Made by a program: the position numbers and the translations under genes. The notes beneath the pieces are model-generated. The model was not told the DNA's origin and searched no databases. It saw only the letters and a program-made list of their open reading frames with translations. Shown in pieces: positions 37,101 to 50,800 of a stretch of 64,000 bases of DNA. The stretch comes from Cucumis sativus. Lineage: Eukaryota > Streptophyta > Magnoliopsida > Cucurbitales > Cucurbitaceae. The stretch lies in contig NC_026657.2 of assembly GCF_000004075.3 (NCBI RefSeq), forward strand, positions 40,720,732-40,784,731, written 5' to 3'. The first letter of the stretch is position 1, and each line of letters starts with the position of its first letter.

Positions 37101-38200
37101 GGAAATTAGTTGATGTAATTAAGAATGAAGATTTTTTTATATTTTCTTTAATTCATTCTCATCAGAATATGTGTATATAGTAGAGGAAATTAAGGAATAT
37201 TATTGAAGATATATATTAATTAATTAGTAGTAATTTTTTGTGGTTCAATATGTATGTATATTTGGGTTCTAACTTCTATGTATGTTGTTAATTAGGAAGT
37301 GCAAGTAAGTGTGTGCCTACCAGCTCTGTGTTACAAGTTTACAAGAGTTAATTAGAATGGAAGATTGATAGCGAAGGTGGTGGTACTTAGAAAGTGATTT
37401 GGCTTTTTCTAGCATTTGGGGGGTGGGGGTTATTTCAAGGTGTGTTTTAATTTTCATGACTCAAGTTACAAAATTCAACTTGTTCTACTCAACATTCTTT
37501 TCTCTTTTGGATATTCATCAAACCATATTGACATATCACTTCAAGGTATCCAAAAATTGAAGTAATAGGGATGTTGTTGTGTGGGCTACATCCGTCACTT
37601 TTCATTCTTCATTGTCAATATTTAAGTCATGTTCTTGCAGAATTTTGAGAAATGTGTTTGGGTTTTGTTACAAATATTACCATCAACCTCCAGATATTAA
37701 CAAATGTAAAAGTATTTGTAATTGATAATGTAATAAAATTTAATCTTGTTCATAGAAAATGTCCAAAATGCTCAACCGAATCTATCATTGATAGATTTTC
37801 TTACGAGTGATAGAGATTTTAATAACGGTGATAAAAGTACGTATGTTAATTAGGTTTCAATAAAATATTAGAAGCATATTTGACCCACATATCCAAACAA
37901 ATTTCAAACGCCAAATATTATAAAATTAAAGAAGTTTATGTCATTTAATTCTAATTTTAATTAAGTTTTGGGTCATTTTCAAATATAACGAACCAAAATA
38001 TAGCAAAATTTTAGATTATATCAATGATAAAAACTTATATATATCGATACATTTCTAAAATACTTGAGCAAATTTGTCATTTACAATAACTTTTTTTAAG
38101 TTTTCTTTTTTTTTACTAGCTCAATTGTGTGAGTGATATAATGCTTTGAGAGAGTTTTATTTTTTAGGACAATTATAATAGATAGCAATTTTATGAATAA

Positions 38201-38395
38201 TAATTAAGTATATAACAATAGTTTTAAAAAAATTGCAATTATAGCAAAGTCTACAAGTGATAAACTTCTATCATTAATAGACTTTTATGGTTTATACCAC
38301 TATTTGCAATATAACTTAAGCAGTGACAGACTTTTATCACTCGTAGATTTTGTTATATTTACAAAAATTTTAAAATATTGTTATATATTTAATTA
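38201..38395. mobile_element. Palindromic MITE-like element
   Basis: The left end begins TAATTAAGTATATAACAATA. The right end, read on the minus strand, begins TAATTAAATATATAACAATA. The match continues inward for about 60 bp on each arm (TATAGCAAAGTCTACAAGTG against TATAACAAAATCTACGAGTG), leaving a 70-bp centre with degenerate 'gacttttatcact' blocks. There is no coding capacity. This is the form of a fold-back or MITE element; the sequence style resembles a repeat I associate with cucurbit genomes, from memory only. A target-site duplication was not clearly seen. Confidence 0.7.
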
Positions 38396-41267
38396 TTTTA
38401 AATTTAATTATTATATTTACGAGAAATTATTTTCATTTGTGTTTTTTTTTTAATTTGCTCAAGTCAAATTTTCTTTTCAAAATTTTCATTTATTGGTTGG
38501 GTACTATATTTTTTTTTTTTCATATTTGTAAATTTAGTTGTTTTCTTTTAACCGACTCAACTTTGGATTTGAAATTATAAAAGGTTATGCTTTTGTTAAT
38601 GGAAAAATCTAGTGTTCATCATGTGTGTAAACATTATAATTGCCAAATTGAAAGTCCTAAATATTCTTAATCTATTCTTTCTTAAAATTCTTCCTCTTTT
38701 TTTGATCTTCATCTTCCTTGGTCCATTCCATTCCACTTTGAAGAATTTTAATGTTTATTTGGTATTTCCTTATTCTCTCTTTTGCCTCCATTTTTCAAAT
38801 AACCATTAAGCATTCTTACATTAAAAAAAAAAATTGTCAAAGTTATAGACTTTGTCTTTGTTTGATGTTTCTTTATTCTCATCTATCTTTCACCCACTTC
38901 ACAATTCTTCAAGTCTTTACGATTGTTTTTCCCTTTTTGATTTAACACTTTCTGATTTGTTGAAAGAAAAAAAAATGTTTGAAGTTTTATTATTGTTCTT
39001 ACTTTTCCTTAGAGATGAAGATATATATATATATATATGCATTTTTCCTTATATTATTAAGTACCGTATTTGTACTATATATTAATTACTTTATTTCATA
39101 ATATAGTTTTCTAAATCAACAATTATTTTAAAAACAACTTCAATCTCAAACTATATCTTAATTAATTAGTTAATGTTCTAATAATTAATTCTCTTCCTAG
39201 CTAAAGGTTTGAATTCCCTCTACACATTCATTCCCTCTACAAATTCATAAAAAAGTACCACAAACCTAAAATATCTTTTTCTACATTTATAATATTGTTA
39301 TCGTCTAAGGAAAAAAAAATCAGACAACTATGAAGTATAAAGTACCAAAAAAGTAGGAAATTTATTATCATTATTTAAATGTAAGAGTGCTAAGATATAT
39401 ATATGTGTGTAAAGCCATCCAAGATAGAAATTCAATTCAAAGAAAACGAGGATTTTGAAGTCAAGAAAAAGAAATGGGGAATGGTAAAAAAAATTGGGTT
39501 TAGAAAAGAAAAGATATTAATCAAAATAATTTTACTTGACATTTCAAATTGTCAACTAAATGATATATTAAATAAAAATAAAAAGGTTTTGATAATATGT
39601 TTGTAATGTGGAAGACCTTATTTCTTTGCAACTTCCATTTCATTGACCCTCTTTTCATGCTTTGACATCTTTTCTCATTCCAAATCCAAAACATTAAATC
39701 TTCAAAATATAAAAATACCAAACTATTTATTTAAACCACAAACCTTCATTTTTCTTTTTCTTTTTTCTCTCTTTTTTTCTGTCGGGGAAAAAATACAAAC
39801 TATTATATTATTTCCTTTTTTTTTTCAATGATTGTGACATTGGAAGAATGAGTTGTGTTTTGTATTTTACATATTTTGTTTGAACATACATCCAATACAA
39901 CTATTCATTTCTTTTTTTTCTTTCTAAAAATAGACATAGTTTCAATTTTATATCAAATTTTTAAAAAATATTAATTTGAAGACGTCTGCAAACCCTTAAA
40001 CCAATGTTTTCAATAGGAACAAAGGTCTAAATGAATGAAAAGAAATGAAAAATACTTCATACATCTTTACTAGACTATTTTTTATATAGCTAACCCTTCT
40101 TATGTTTATGTTTAATTGGATGGTAAAAGTGAGATGTAGGAATAGAGGCGAGAGGGTTAGGGCGTATTATATTATATTATATGAAGGTAGAAAAGAAGGA
40201 AAAGAAATGTGTGAAGTTAGCTAGGGGGGGAATTAGAGTAGTCAGAGTCAGGGTCATTACTATACTAACTACTAAGGATGGTTGGTTGGTGTGTAACTAT
40301 CACAGCCAAAGGAACATAAATGAATGAATTAAAATAAAGAATGGATTTGTATAGTATGATATTATAAAAAGAAAAATGTGAGTAGAGTTATGATATATTA
40401 TTATGAAAGGTAAGTTATGGTGTGAGGGTGTGAGGTATTTCCTTGAATGTGGTGTTTGGACCTAATTAATTAAGTATTAACGCTGTTCCCTTCAAAAGTT
40501 CCTTGAAACCGTGTTACACTTCCACACCCCTTTCGTCTTTCCAAATTCTATTCTTCTTCTTATTTCCTAAATCACATTTCTCATTTATTAAAACTAGATT
40601 TTTTATTAATTATTTATTTCTTTGTTGAGGCCTTTCCATAAAGAAACAATAGTAATGGATGCAGTTTTTTCTTTTCAAAGGATGGGGATTATGTGTTTTT
40701 AATCTATTATTGTGCTTATTGATCGGGATTTGTTTGTGTTTGTGTTTTAATTAAAACCCTCTTTAATTAATTCTTTTTATTCTGCATTTTTAATTCATAT
40801 TACTTTTTGTTTTTTGACCACTTCTCTCTTGCATTAATTATCACAATCTTCTTTTTAGCTTCTAATTATTCTGCTTAATTAATGAAATTAATAATTACAA
40901 GTGGGAACATTCAGAAATTATCGGACCTCCTAATCATATTAAACTATTTCAATTTTAATGTATGTGCATTTACTCATCATCTTACTACTTCTCCTACTAA
41001 TCGAGTTTTAATTAAAAATATCCATATTTTCAATTTTATACCGATTTTATAACATTTTGTTGTTTAATTTTTATATTTTAGATAAGTATGATTCATACCT
41101 CTTATATTAATTTCGAACACATGGAAATACGATTAATAATATCAATAAAATTTAATACTATAGGTATTTTGATAACATATTTTCTTATCCATCCATGCAA
41201 ATTCATATTCATTTTTTTAATTGCTTTCATCAATTTAATTTTTTCAAATTTGGGTATTTGTGTTAGT

Positions 41268-41268
<1 letters not shown>

Positions 41269-41299
<31 letters not shown>
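41269..41299. repeat. T31 homopolymer
   Basis: 31 consecutive T. It may be the tail of a minus-strand retroposed copy, but no source sequence is recognisable beside it. It also creates false open frames on both strands. Confidence 0.95.
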
Positions 41300-41301
<2 letters not shown>

Positions 41302-43990
41302 CAAATAAGTCAAATTTGGTATGTAAGAAAAGAAATTGGTAGGGTAAATAATACACAAGTAATATATTTTCCCCATGAGAAAAGCCACATTGGTACAATC
41401 TCCACTCCCTTTGCTTTTCTTTTCTTTTCCTTTTTATCTTATAAACAAGAATTTCAACTAAGTATGAACTCTAAATCTTAAATCTTATAATAACAAATAT
41501 TATTATTGATTTTAGTTGCTCATTATTCAGATTTTTACTGCATAAGAAAAAGTATTATATTTAAAACATAAAGAGGAAGAAGTGAAGTTGTGATCACAGT
41601 TTCATTTTAGAAAATAATTATGTTGAAGTTATAAATTAATTAAAATTGTTGAAGTAGTGGTGAAGCCAATTCTCAACTTCAATAACACCCACTTATCTTG
41701 TTGTATATATAAATAGTGGGTATATATTGCACTAAAAGAAATGTGTTGAAGTATTAAGGAGTGGATTGACATAATGCAACTTTTCTTTGGAGGGTTCATC
41801 TCCATCTACAGCGTAATTTACAAAGTAAATCATTTCACACACGACTTTAGTTTGGTTATTTTTTGGATTGTTTTGTTGGAAGATCAAACAAAAAGATTTT
41901 CAACTTTTTGCCCATTAGGGTTTTGTTTCCTTAATGACATTTCTTAAGTCTCTATCATAATACTAATACCTTTAAGCTTTTGGAGTTATTGGGTGGTTAT
42001 TATTTAGTGGCCAAAGTTAATAAACCAAAGCCTGATCTACACACAATGAAAAGCACTTTTAATATATTCCTCCACCATATTGGTTTTCCATATATAACAT
42101 GCCTTTCACAGTTGATATATATTTGGAAGTGGAATTCATCATTTCCCCCCCTAAAGTGTTGTCTTCTCTAGTGTGAATTTCTTGTTTTAATGCCCAATAA
42201 TCTGTTTCTTATTTTACTTTTTTTCCATGCTTTTTATGAAGATTATTATTGATGATATTGATAAATTATATATACACATATACATAAAATATAGTAACTT
42301 TTTTTTTATTACACAAGGAAGATATGAAAATGAAAGAAATTTTGAATAAATTAATTAAAGTTTGACCATTCCGAACTATCTATGAAGCAAGTAATTTAGT
42401 GAATCAAACATCTTCCATATTAAACAAATTGAAGTATGTCCAAAACTAAATAGAAGTTGACCTTGTGTTAGAGAGAGGGATTGTTTATGGGTTGTTAATT
42501 AATTAAGTGAATAAACAATAATGGATTCTTCATACAAGTGTTTGACAAGCAAATCTAGTGGACTTCTCTCCAACGTTATCGTTTGACTTGAAACTTTTTT
42601 TGTAATATGGACAATATATTTGAATCACTCAAAACTTGAAAATTAAAAAAATCAACTTCATTTACTTTTAGGCATAATTGAAAATTAAAAAAATACTTTT
42701 ACGCGTAATAATTTAGTTCAAAAACTTTAGTTTGTAATCATTTAGTTTATATATATTTAAATGATGTAACCTCTATATATTTTTGATTATGTAACAATTT
42801 AATCTCTAAACATTAATTGATATTTAATAATTTAGATTTTGACTATGACATGGGACGATTAACGATCAAATAACTGTTTTAAAAATATATATAAAATAAT
42901 AGTTTGAAGAAAAAATTTAAAAAAATGAAGAGAAAAAATAGTAGAAGAGGAAAAAAAGAAAGAGTATGAAAAGAAATAATAATAAATAAATATTTAGTGG
43001 ATCTGTTATATTTATGAAAAATAATTTTATATTATATAGGAATACATGAAATATATATAGAAAATTGGTTTGAAATTGAAAGTAAGTAAATGTGTTAAGA
43101 AACACAAAGACAATTGAAAATTGTAATTTAGAATCTATATAATTTGGACCCGCCGATGTCACTAAAGCTGACATATACATAATATTATGATATGCCCAAA
43201 TTGCCACCACATTCTCATTCCTCGACGTTGTCTTCAATTCTACAAAATTCATACTATTCAACCCTTTTTTATTTCTTTGTTCACATTGTTCAAATTTAAC
43301 CTTTTTTACTCAACCAACTTTCAACACTCTCAAATTAAATTTGGGTTTGGGCTTATTAAAAGAAAAGTAATAAATTATTATAATGATTTAAAAATCACAA
43401 AGTAGAGAGAGAGAGAGGTTGTTAGACTTATTTGTATCCATCCCACCAAACCACCAAAGTTTATGATTTCCTAAAAGGAAAAAGAGACCTTACAAAAATA
43501 TATTTTATATAAAAGAGAACAAAGTGTTGTTAGGTTCCTTGCAAATTCACTTCACATGTGTTTAATTATTACCCAACTTAATTTAACAATATATGCATAC
43601 TTCCATTTTTTGGGTTTTAAAATATATAATTAAAGAAATTTAAAATACAAAAAGAAGTCTAATTAAATATATCACTAGAAAAATGAAGCAAAATATTTAA
43701 GGTGAAAAAATAATGTAATATTGAAATAAAAATGAGAGGTTAAGAAATAATATAGGTAAAAGAAGGAAGAAGAAATTGGGTAAAGTCGGGGGTTTAATTA
43801 CACTACTAATACACGCTTTAATAATAGCAGACTTTTAGGAATCCCTTTCCATTCTCTTTGTTAATCTGAATGAAACAGTCTGCTTTTTTCTTTATTTTTA
43901 TAATAATAACAACATTAATTTATTTTCATTCAAAGTGGCACTTTCTGTAATATTTTCATATAATCAAGCCCATTTCCCAATTCTTCCAAC

Positions 43991-43998
43991 TATATATT
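43991..43998 (+). promoter_or_regulatory. TATA box of phospholipase gene
   Basis: CTATATATT about 105 bp upstream of the ATG at 44099, followed by a CT-rich 5' leader typical of plants. It shows that the longer open frame (from 43997, non-ATG) is not the real protein start. Confidence 0.6.
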
Positions 43999-44098
43999 GT
44001 TTATACATCCATCTCCTCCTCCATTTTCCATTCACCTTCATTTCCCTCTTCGTCCCCCTCCTCCATCTCCTCCGATTTCTCTCTCTCTAACAATAACC

Positions 44099-45604
44099 AT
44101 GCAAGTAATTAATTCAACAATCCCCCCTCAAAATCTCTCCCAATTTCACCTCCGCCGCTCCTCTTTCAAGTACCAAATCTCTCCTTTGAACCCCTCTGCC
44201 CCCAAGATAACTTCCTTTAGATCCGCCGCTGTCGCGGTTCATGTCACTCGCCGCCATCTCGCTAACCTCGACAAGTTGCTCAACAAAACCGATCCACCTC
44301 TCAAGGTTGACCCCCAGCCGGTTCATAAGGACCCCAACAAGGTATCCCCCATGCCCATTAAAGGAAAGGGCCTTTTGGAAAGCCTCAACCTTGCCAGACT
44401 CTGGCCGGAAGTCAAGGCCGCTGAGGACATGTCCCCTAGAAATTTGAACCGGTTGCAGCGCCTACTGTCTAAGACAGTTGAGTATTCACCAAGAAACGCC
44501 CTCGGCCAGCGCTGGCGCGAGTACCACGGCTGCAACGACTGGTCCGGTTTACTTGACCCTCTCGACGAAAACCTTCGCCGTGAAGTTGTCCGTTATGGTG
44601 AGTTCGTACAAGCCGCATACCATGCCTTCCACTCAAACCCCACCACATCACCCAACGAGCCCCCACTCCCTCGCCACGTGGCGCTTCCCGATAGATCTTA
44701 CAAAGTCACAAAGAGTCTCTACGCCACATCATCGGTCGGCTTACCCGGTTGGATCGATGAGGTCGCTCCCGATCTCGGCTGGATGACCCAACGGTCGAGT
44801 TGGGTTGGATACGTGGCTGTTTGCGACGATCGTCGTGAGATTGCTCGTATGGGACGACGTGATATAGTCATAGCCCTTCGTGGCACTGCCACCTGTCTCG
44901 AATGGGCCGAAAATGTTAGAGCCCAACTCACCAACGTCCCTGCTGACGTTGACACCAAAGACGGAGGTGACCCGAAAGTGGAGTGTGGATTTCTAAGTCT
45001 GTATAAAACTGCAGGAGCACACGTGAAGAGCTTATCAGAATCAGTGGTAGAGGAGATTCGACGATTGACAGAGTTGTACAAAGGAGAAACTCTAAGCATC
45101 ACAGTCACTGGACATAGCCTGGGTGCAGCATTAGCTATTCTCGTTGCAGACGAGATCAGTGTTTGTTCAGCAGAGGTTCCGCCGGTAGCGGTGTTCTCAT
45201 TTGGCGGACCCCGTGTAGGGAACAAAATATTCGCAGATCGAATAAAATCTCGAAACGTCAAGGTACTGCGGATCGTTAACTCACAAGACCTGATAACACA
45301 GGTACCACCAAATCCAATGACATACTCACACGTTGGAACCGAGCTTCGAGTGGAGACGAAGATGTCACCATTCTTGAAACCCAACGCGGACATAGCATGT
45401 TGTCATGATTTAGAAGCGTATTTGCATCTGGTGGATGGATTCATGTCATCAAAATGTCCGTTTCGGCCGAATGCAAAACGGAGTTTAGTGCGCTTGGTGC
45501 AAGATCAAAGGGGGAATATGAAGAAATTGTATATGAGGAAGGTGAAGGATTTAGGGTTCAATCCGGAGTTGCAAACGGTGGGGTGTTTGCCGAGTCCCTC
45601 TTGA
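44099..45604 (+). CDS. Chloroplast phospholipase A1, class I (PLA1-Ibeta2/DAD1-like lipase)
   Basis: Single exon, 501 residues. It is a class 3 alpha/beta-hydrolase lipase that removes the sn-1 acyl chain of plastid glycerolipids; relatives such as DAD1 feed jasmonate synthesis. The N-terminal 60 or so residues are Ser/Pro/Arg-rich with almost no acidic residues, fitting a chloroplast transit peptide. The core shows [12 protein letters not shown], then [39 protein letters not shown] and the nucleophile elbow GHSLG with Ser340. The probable triad is Ser340, Asp397 (NSQDLITQ) and His436 ([10 protein letters not shown]). The ATG at 44099 ([10 protein letters not shown]) is chosen because upstream frame codons lie at the TATA box and have no ATG. 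It is closest, by memory, to AT4G16820. The gene is markedly more GC-rich than its flanks. Confidence 0.93.
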   Translation: MQVINSTIPPQNLSQFHLRRSSFKYQISPLNPSAPKITSFRSAAVAVHVTRRHLANLDKLLNKTDPPLKVDPQPVHKDPNKVSPMPIKGKGLLESLNLARLWPEVKAAEDMSPRNLNRLQRLLSKTVEYSPRNALGQRWREYHGCNDWSGLLDPLDENLRREVVRYGEFVQAAYHAFHSNPTTSPNEPPLPRHVALPDRSYKVTKSLYATSSVGLPGWIDEVAPDLGWMTQRSSWVGYVAVCDDRREIARMGRRDIVIALRGTATCLEWAENVRAQLTNVPADVDTKDGGDPKVECGFLSLYKTAGAHVKSLSESVVEEIRRLTELYKGETLSITVTGHSLGAALAILVADEISVCSAEVPPVAVFSFGGPRVGNKIFADRIKSRNVKVLRIVNSQDLITQVPPNPMTYSHVGTELRVETKMSPFLKPNADIACCHDLEAYLHLVDGFMSSKCPFRPNAKRSLVRLVQDQRGNMKKLYMRKVKDLGFNPELQTVGCLPSPS

Positions 45605-47794
45605 TTTGACTACAATTTTTAGTTTCACATCTTCCTCCGCTCCTCTCTGTAAATTCAGGGATTTTGGTAGAAGATGGTTGGACTGTAGGGATTAGGTTTC
45701 ATGAACATACACACAATTTCAACGGGGAAGAAAATATTCTTTCCTTTTTCTTTTTACTTTTTAGTAGCTATAATTTCGATTTCTTTATTTTTGTGAGGGT
45801 GTGGAGATTAGAAACTTCTTCGCTTCCCTCATCACAACCCTTTTCTTTTTCTCGCTTCACCTGATGAATTATGTTCAGATTGGAGTGTTAATATATATAC
45901 ATCATATTAAAAAAGCAATATTATATATTAAGTCCATTCAAGTGTGTTTATTTTCTTATATTGTTTCTCTAAATCTTGTATAACTACTATTAAATCATTA
46001 AATCATCCTTAAATTGGTGTTCATAATATTAACTCCAACAACTGGATCCGTTTAAGTATAATTAACATTTAATTACTATTAGAAATTATCAAATGGCTTT
46101 TGCAACATCGTTATATAATATAAGTTAATATAAATGACTTGTTGGTGCTTTATGTAACCATCATACACTTGCAACATTGTTGTGTCTATATCGTGTTTGC
46201 TATGAATTAAATCTCTATTGTGGATATCCTATTTTCATAGAAATGCTAATCCACATAAACAATTTAGAGATATATCAAATCTAATAGACTAGGCTTTAAA
46301 GTCAAATTTTAATACAAAATTATTTAAAAATTGATAATGATAGTACAACATTGAATGATGCACGCACATCCACTATAAATGCTATCGTTGGAGATAGAAT
46401 AACAAATAGTACATAATAACCAACATGGATTGTTTTATATACATTGACACCAAAATAATGATAATAATATCGAGAAACAAAATACACTTGTAGACTTGAA
46501 GTCTATAATAACATTTATCTTGGGTTGTTGTATTTGAATTCTAGAATTTTAAAATCATTTAACATCTTAATTAATCGATTTGAAGTTTTAAATTATTTCT
46601 CTTTTTAAAAAAATTATTGTTAACGTTTTTGTTTGTTGTTTTCGTTAACGTAGGATTATTTAAATTTTCGCGTAGGATGCCATATGACATAAATATATTA
46701 ATTAAGTTGTTGACGAGACACAATCATATAAATAGACATTTTTTCTTAAATTAAATAAATATTGTTTCTCTCTCCTCCCCACCGATCTTCTTCTCTTCTT
46801 CCTTCACCTTTGTTCTTTTGGGAAAAAATCTCATACTATAATCATATTTTCTTTTTGTTCACGCTACAAATTTGTATTCATAAATTTTAGTGGACCATGC
46901 AATAATGTCACAGGTCCAACTCTATTTATTTTTTTCTTTTTTCCCCTTTGTTTGAATCTACCTCACCAAGCCCTCTATACTCCTGTAGTTTAATATCTAA
47001 ATGTGTTCATCAACCTATTGAGGATTTTTGCTCCAAACACTCCTCGTCAATTAGTTATTATTAATTATGTAATATTAATTTATCCACTGACAGTAAAAAT
47101 TTAAGATTATTGTATATAAGCTTGAATAATGTGTGTAGTTGACAGATAGATGGATTCAACATTTTGGATAATCGTGATAGTTGGAATGAAGAGTTGCTCC
47201 ATTTGAGTTCCTCTCCTCAAGTTAAAGGACGAGATTATTATTTGAACTTATGAATCTAAAGGCGGATTCAAGGTGCAAAATTGTTTATCATATCGCCTTG
47301 TCTTTGGATATCTATAATAAGGTGACCTCTTCAACAATCGAGATTCCTTTATCTGTCTTTATGGAAGCATCTAAATGATTGTATTTGAAAATGACGCAAT
47401 GTTTAGTATTTCAAAAGGTTTGCTAAATAAAGTTGTCTGCTAAAAGTCACTCACCGAGCTTTCGATTCAATGCTTTCAAAACGTTTTTCCTTTCTTAGAT
47501 AGCTGAAAGTTTCAAACATCTATATATTAAAGTTGTTGCATTCGTCACGCAGTAGCTAGCTTTTTTCTTTACAAGTGTATATTGTAAATATTCTTAGCTA
47601 GTTTAAGTGTTGGGAATAGTAATAATGTATAAATTAGTTTGAATTAATTAATAAAAGATTTGAGTTCACCGAATGGTTCATGTATACCTCCTTTTACCTT
47701 GAGTTAGTCTTTAGTTTGACTAAGACATTTAGAGCGAAAGGAAGTAGACCTCCACTTGACTCTAGTAAATGAGTTGGGTGAGGGTGTGACACTT

Positions 47795-47800
<6 letters not shown>

Positions 47801-47833
<33 letters not shown>
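47801..47833. repeat. (AT)n microsatellite
   Basis: About 16 AT units with no nearby gene. Confidence 0.95.
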
Positions 47834-47835
<2 letters not shown>

Positions 47836-50800
47836 GTTCACAATTTTTTATAGTATAAATTTTGTAAAATGAAAGATTAAATCTACAACCCCAAAAGATT
47901 AAATATTATTGAAAATGAAGTCCCTCGAGTCATGACAACCACATTAAAAAAAGAAAAGAAAATCTAGTGCCCACAAGTTTTAAATACATCAATGTGTAAC
48001 CGAAGTTGAATTAGACATATTGGCGATTGATAAATCTACAATACTTGTGTATAGGCGTGTCACACTGTCACAATCCATTAATTAAAAAAAAAATGTCAAC
48101 TTAGTTATAAATTTTAAATTAATATTTCAATTGATTTATTATAATTATTATTATTCTCATAATAATGTACAAAATTGGCAATAAGATTTTAAGAACATAT
48201 TTAAAATGAAAGTAAAGAAAGCGTCGTCATATTTGAATTGGTCGCTATAATACTTACACTTATATATTAGTTTGTAAGAATCATATGTTTTTAGCATTAT
48301 CATTATTGTTATCATTATTGTAGATTGATCTGTGTTATATTGAAATCGTGTTAAGAAGTATTAAATGAAAAGCATGTCATTTTTCATAGCAACCTTACTT
48401 AGTTGACCCGACCATTTTAATTCTCAATTTGTATTTCAATACCATTATTCCCCACTATTTCCACTATTCAGCTACTGTTCTCATATTATCTCTAATCTAA
48501 TACATGAATTAAGTTATAATTTTTGAATTTGTCAATCACATATTATTAATACCAAATTAAAAACTTGAAACTTTATAATTGAGAATTTAGCACCTTCAAA
48601 CACTTTAATTAAAAAACACTACTCCATAATGAATCAAATAGACAGAAAAGCTCGTATTTGATGTACTAAACCTGTCAGCTCTTACAAACAAGTTAAATCA
48701 GTAGACAATCTCTTAATTACTCTTAAAATACATAAAGAAATTAAATTAAGAAAGAATCTAGCATCTAGAAGCTACAAATAGCAATGTCAAAATTCAAGTT
48801 TTTAATTAATTAAATAGGTTTTATGAGCAAAAAAAAGTGGGTAATAGTTATTAGTCTTATCAAGTGCTCAATATAAATGGACTTTCATTAATGTTTTACA
48901 AGATATACTTATCATTTTTAATAAATGTTGATTGAAGAAAAAAAGAGACTTAGGAATTATATTTAACGTCAAAACCTTATAAAAGCATTAAACCAAAGTT
49001 TTCATACATAATTTATGTCCAAGACAATAACTTAATCTACACGGTTTCATCTCAATACAAGGAAGTTGATAATGTATTAGTTGAGAAAGAAAAAATACAA
49101 ATAGTTTTAATATTTTGTTATTTTTTAAAATGTTCCTAAAATGAATTAAAACATTTATATAACAAAAATAATTTTAAAATTCTATTAATGATAGATGGGT
49201 GGACTTCTATAATAATATAAAATAAAATTTAAAATGACTCAAAATCATGTTTTGCATTTGGATCCAAACACAATATGAGGTTGATTGATTTGTTAGGTTT
49301 TGAATGGTTGACAACATGAACATAATGAAACCCTAGCAAAGAGTATGAAGTAGGATGAAGTCATTATAAAAAAGAAATCATAGAATCGTCCCATCTGATC
49401 TCTGGAGTGAAGGATTGTGAATAAGAAATGAAAATACAGAGTTATGAAAATGAATGTAAACTCCAAGATGTGTTGTACTGTAATAGAGATGAATGGATGA
49501 AAGGGCCAAATAGATTTGATAGTGTGTAAAATAATTAATGTGTCTCCACTCATATTCTTCCATCTATACTCTTATTTCAAAATTTGAGAAGTTGTAAATA
49601 GCAAAAACGAAATTTAGTAGCTCTAATGAACTAATTAATTAATTAATAAGGGAAACATATAATAGAAAAAGAAAAAGAAAATTGGAAAATTGGGAGATGG
49701 GGAGATGGGGTTGGGTTTTGCACTGTCCATTGCGTGTTTAAATCATATAGATACACTCACACGCGCGATTACACCTCCCTTTACAATTAAATCTAAAACA
49801 CGGCGGAGCACTGGCGGAGGAAAGGCGAGGTCGCCATTGTCGGCACCGGCAGATCAGAGGGACCCTCCTTCACAGATTTTTCCAATTTTAGTTACCGACT
49901 TTTTCTTTTTCTTTTGAATTTCAATGGCTATTTGAAGTCGGTGAAGAAGAAGAGATAATGCACACACAACAAACTCATCAAATATGAATCAACAACTAAT
50001 TGCAATTAGATAGTCTATGACTTGAGTTTCCACTCAAATTCATAGCTATCTTCTACTTCTGCTATTGCTCCTTTTCAACCATCAAAATATTCATCCCTAT
50101 ATCATCCATCTATTCATTAGTATATATATATACATATATGCATATCAATTAATAATAGATTTTCTATTTTCAAATATACAAAATTAATATCATATATCCA
50201 TATACGTATTTATATATTTATAATAACGTTACGAATATACTTAGGGTAATGTTATGGGGGAAAATAGAGATCGTCTTCCAATTAAGAATTGGACTTCATT
50301 TTTCTTTACCCTTTCCTGTATTCTATTTTTACTTTTAAATACTTAATTAGTTTATAAACAATAACACATTTTAGATTTCTCTTTCATAACTATCTCATCT
50401 TTTTTATTTTTTTATAACAATTAAGTTTACTTCTATAATCTCTTGCAATAGTTGTCATATTTTTCAAGTACAATAATTGATTCTCGGTCAAAAATTATAA
50501 AAACTATTTCATCTTTAATTGTAGTTTTTGAATAATAAAGCCTATAAAATACTCCTTCACCCTTAGATTTCTTGTTTTTCCATGGCATTTTACTATTGCC
50601 CTGGACAAATTACTTTGAAGACAATAAAATATAGTTTCCAAAAATTTGTTTCCATTTTTCATGGTTTGGGTAAGAATTAACTAAACTTTATTTTACTTAT
50701 GAAAACTACAAACCATGCATTGCTACCAATTAAGATAAAAGCTATACTAAATTTCAAAAACAAAAAACAAAATCATTACTACATGGGACCTATAAATATT

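Larger units (their letters stand above)
33941..44098. other. 10-kb AT-rich intergenic region
   Basis: No gene could be supported. The left edge is the HIPP promoter and the right edge the phospholipase promoter. Between them are a palindromic MITE-like element (38.2 kb), a related motif at 37.78 kb and a T31 tract. The open frames here (for example 35.43, 38.61, 39.40 and 43.0 kb) are Phe/Leu/Ile/Lys-biased, as expected from AT-rich non-coding DNA. A non-coding RNA could be missed by eye; I looked for common conserved plant miRNA sequences and saw none. Confidence 0.6.

Noticed and set aside
43997..44098. N-terminal extension of the phospholipase
   Set aside because: It has no ATG, overlaps the TATA box and is CT-rich leader; the family start is at 44099.
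44719..45393. 224-codon minus-strand open frame inside the phospholipase gene
   Set aside because: It is an antisense shadow of a GC-rich coding exon; the + strand carries the lipase catalytic motifs.
45664..45983. Small frames after the phospholipase stop
   Set aside because: They lie in the 3' UTR and flank, with AT/T-rich composition and no family resemblance.
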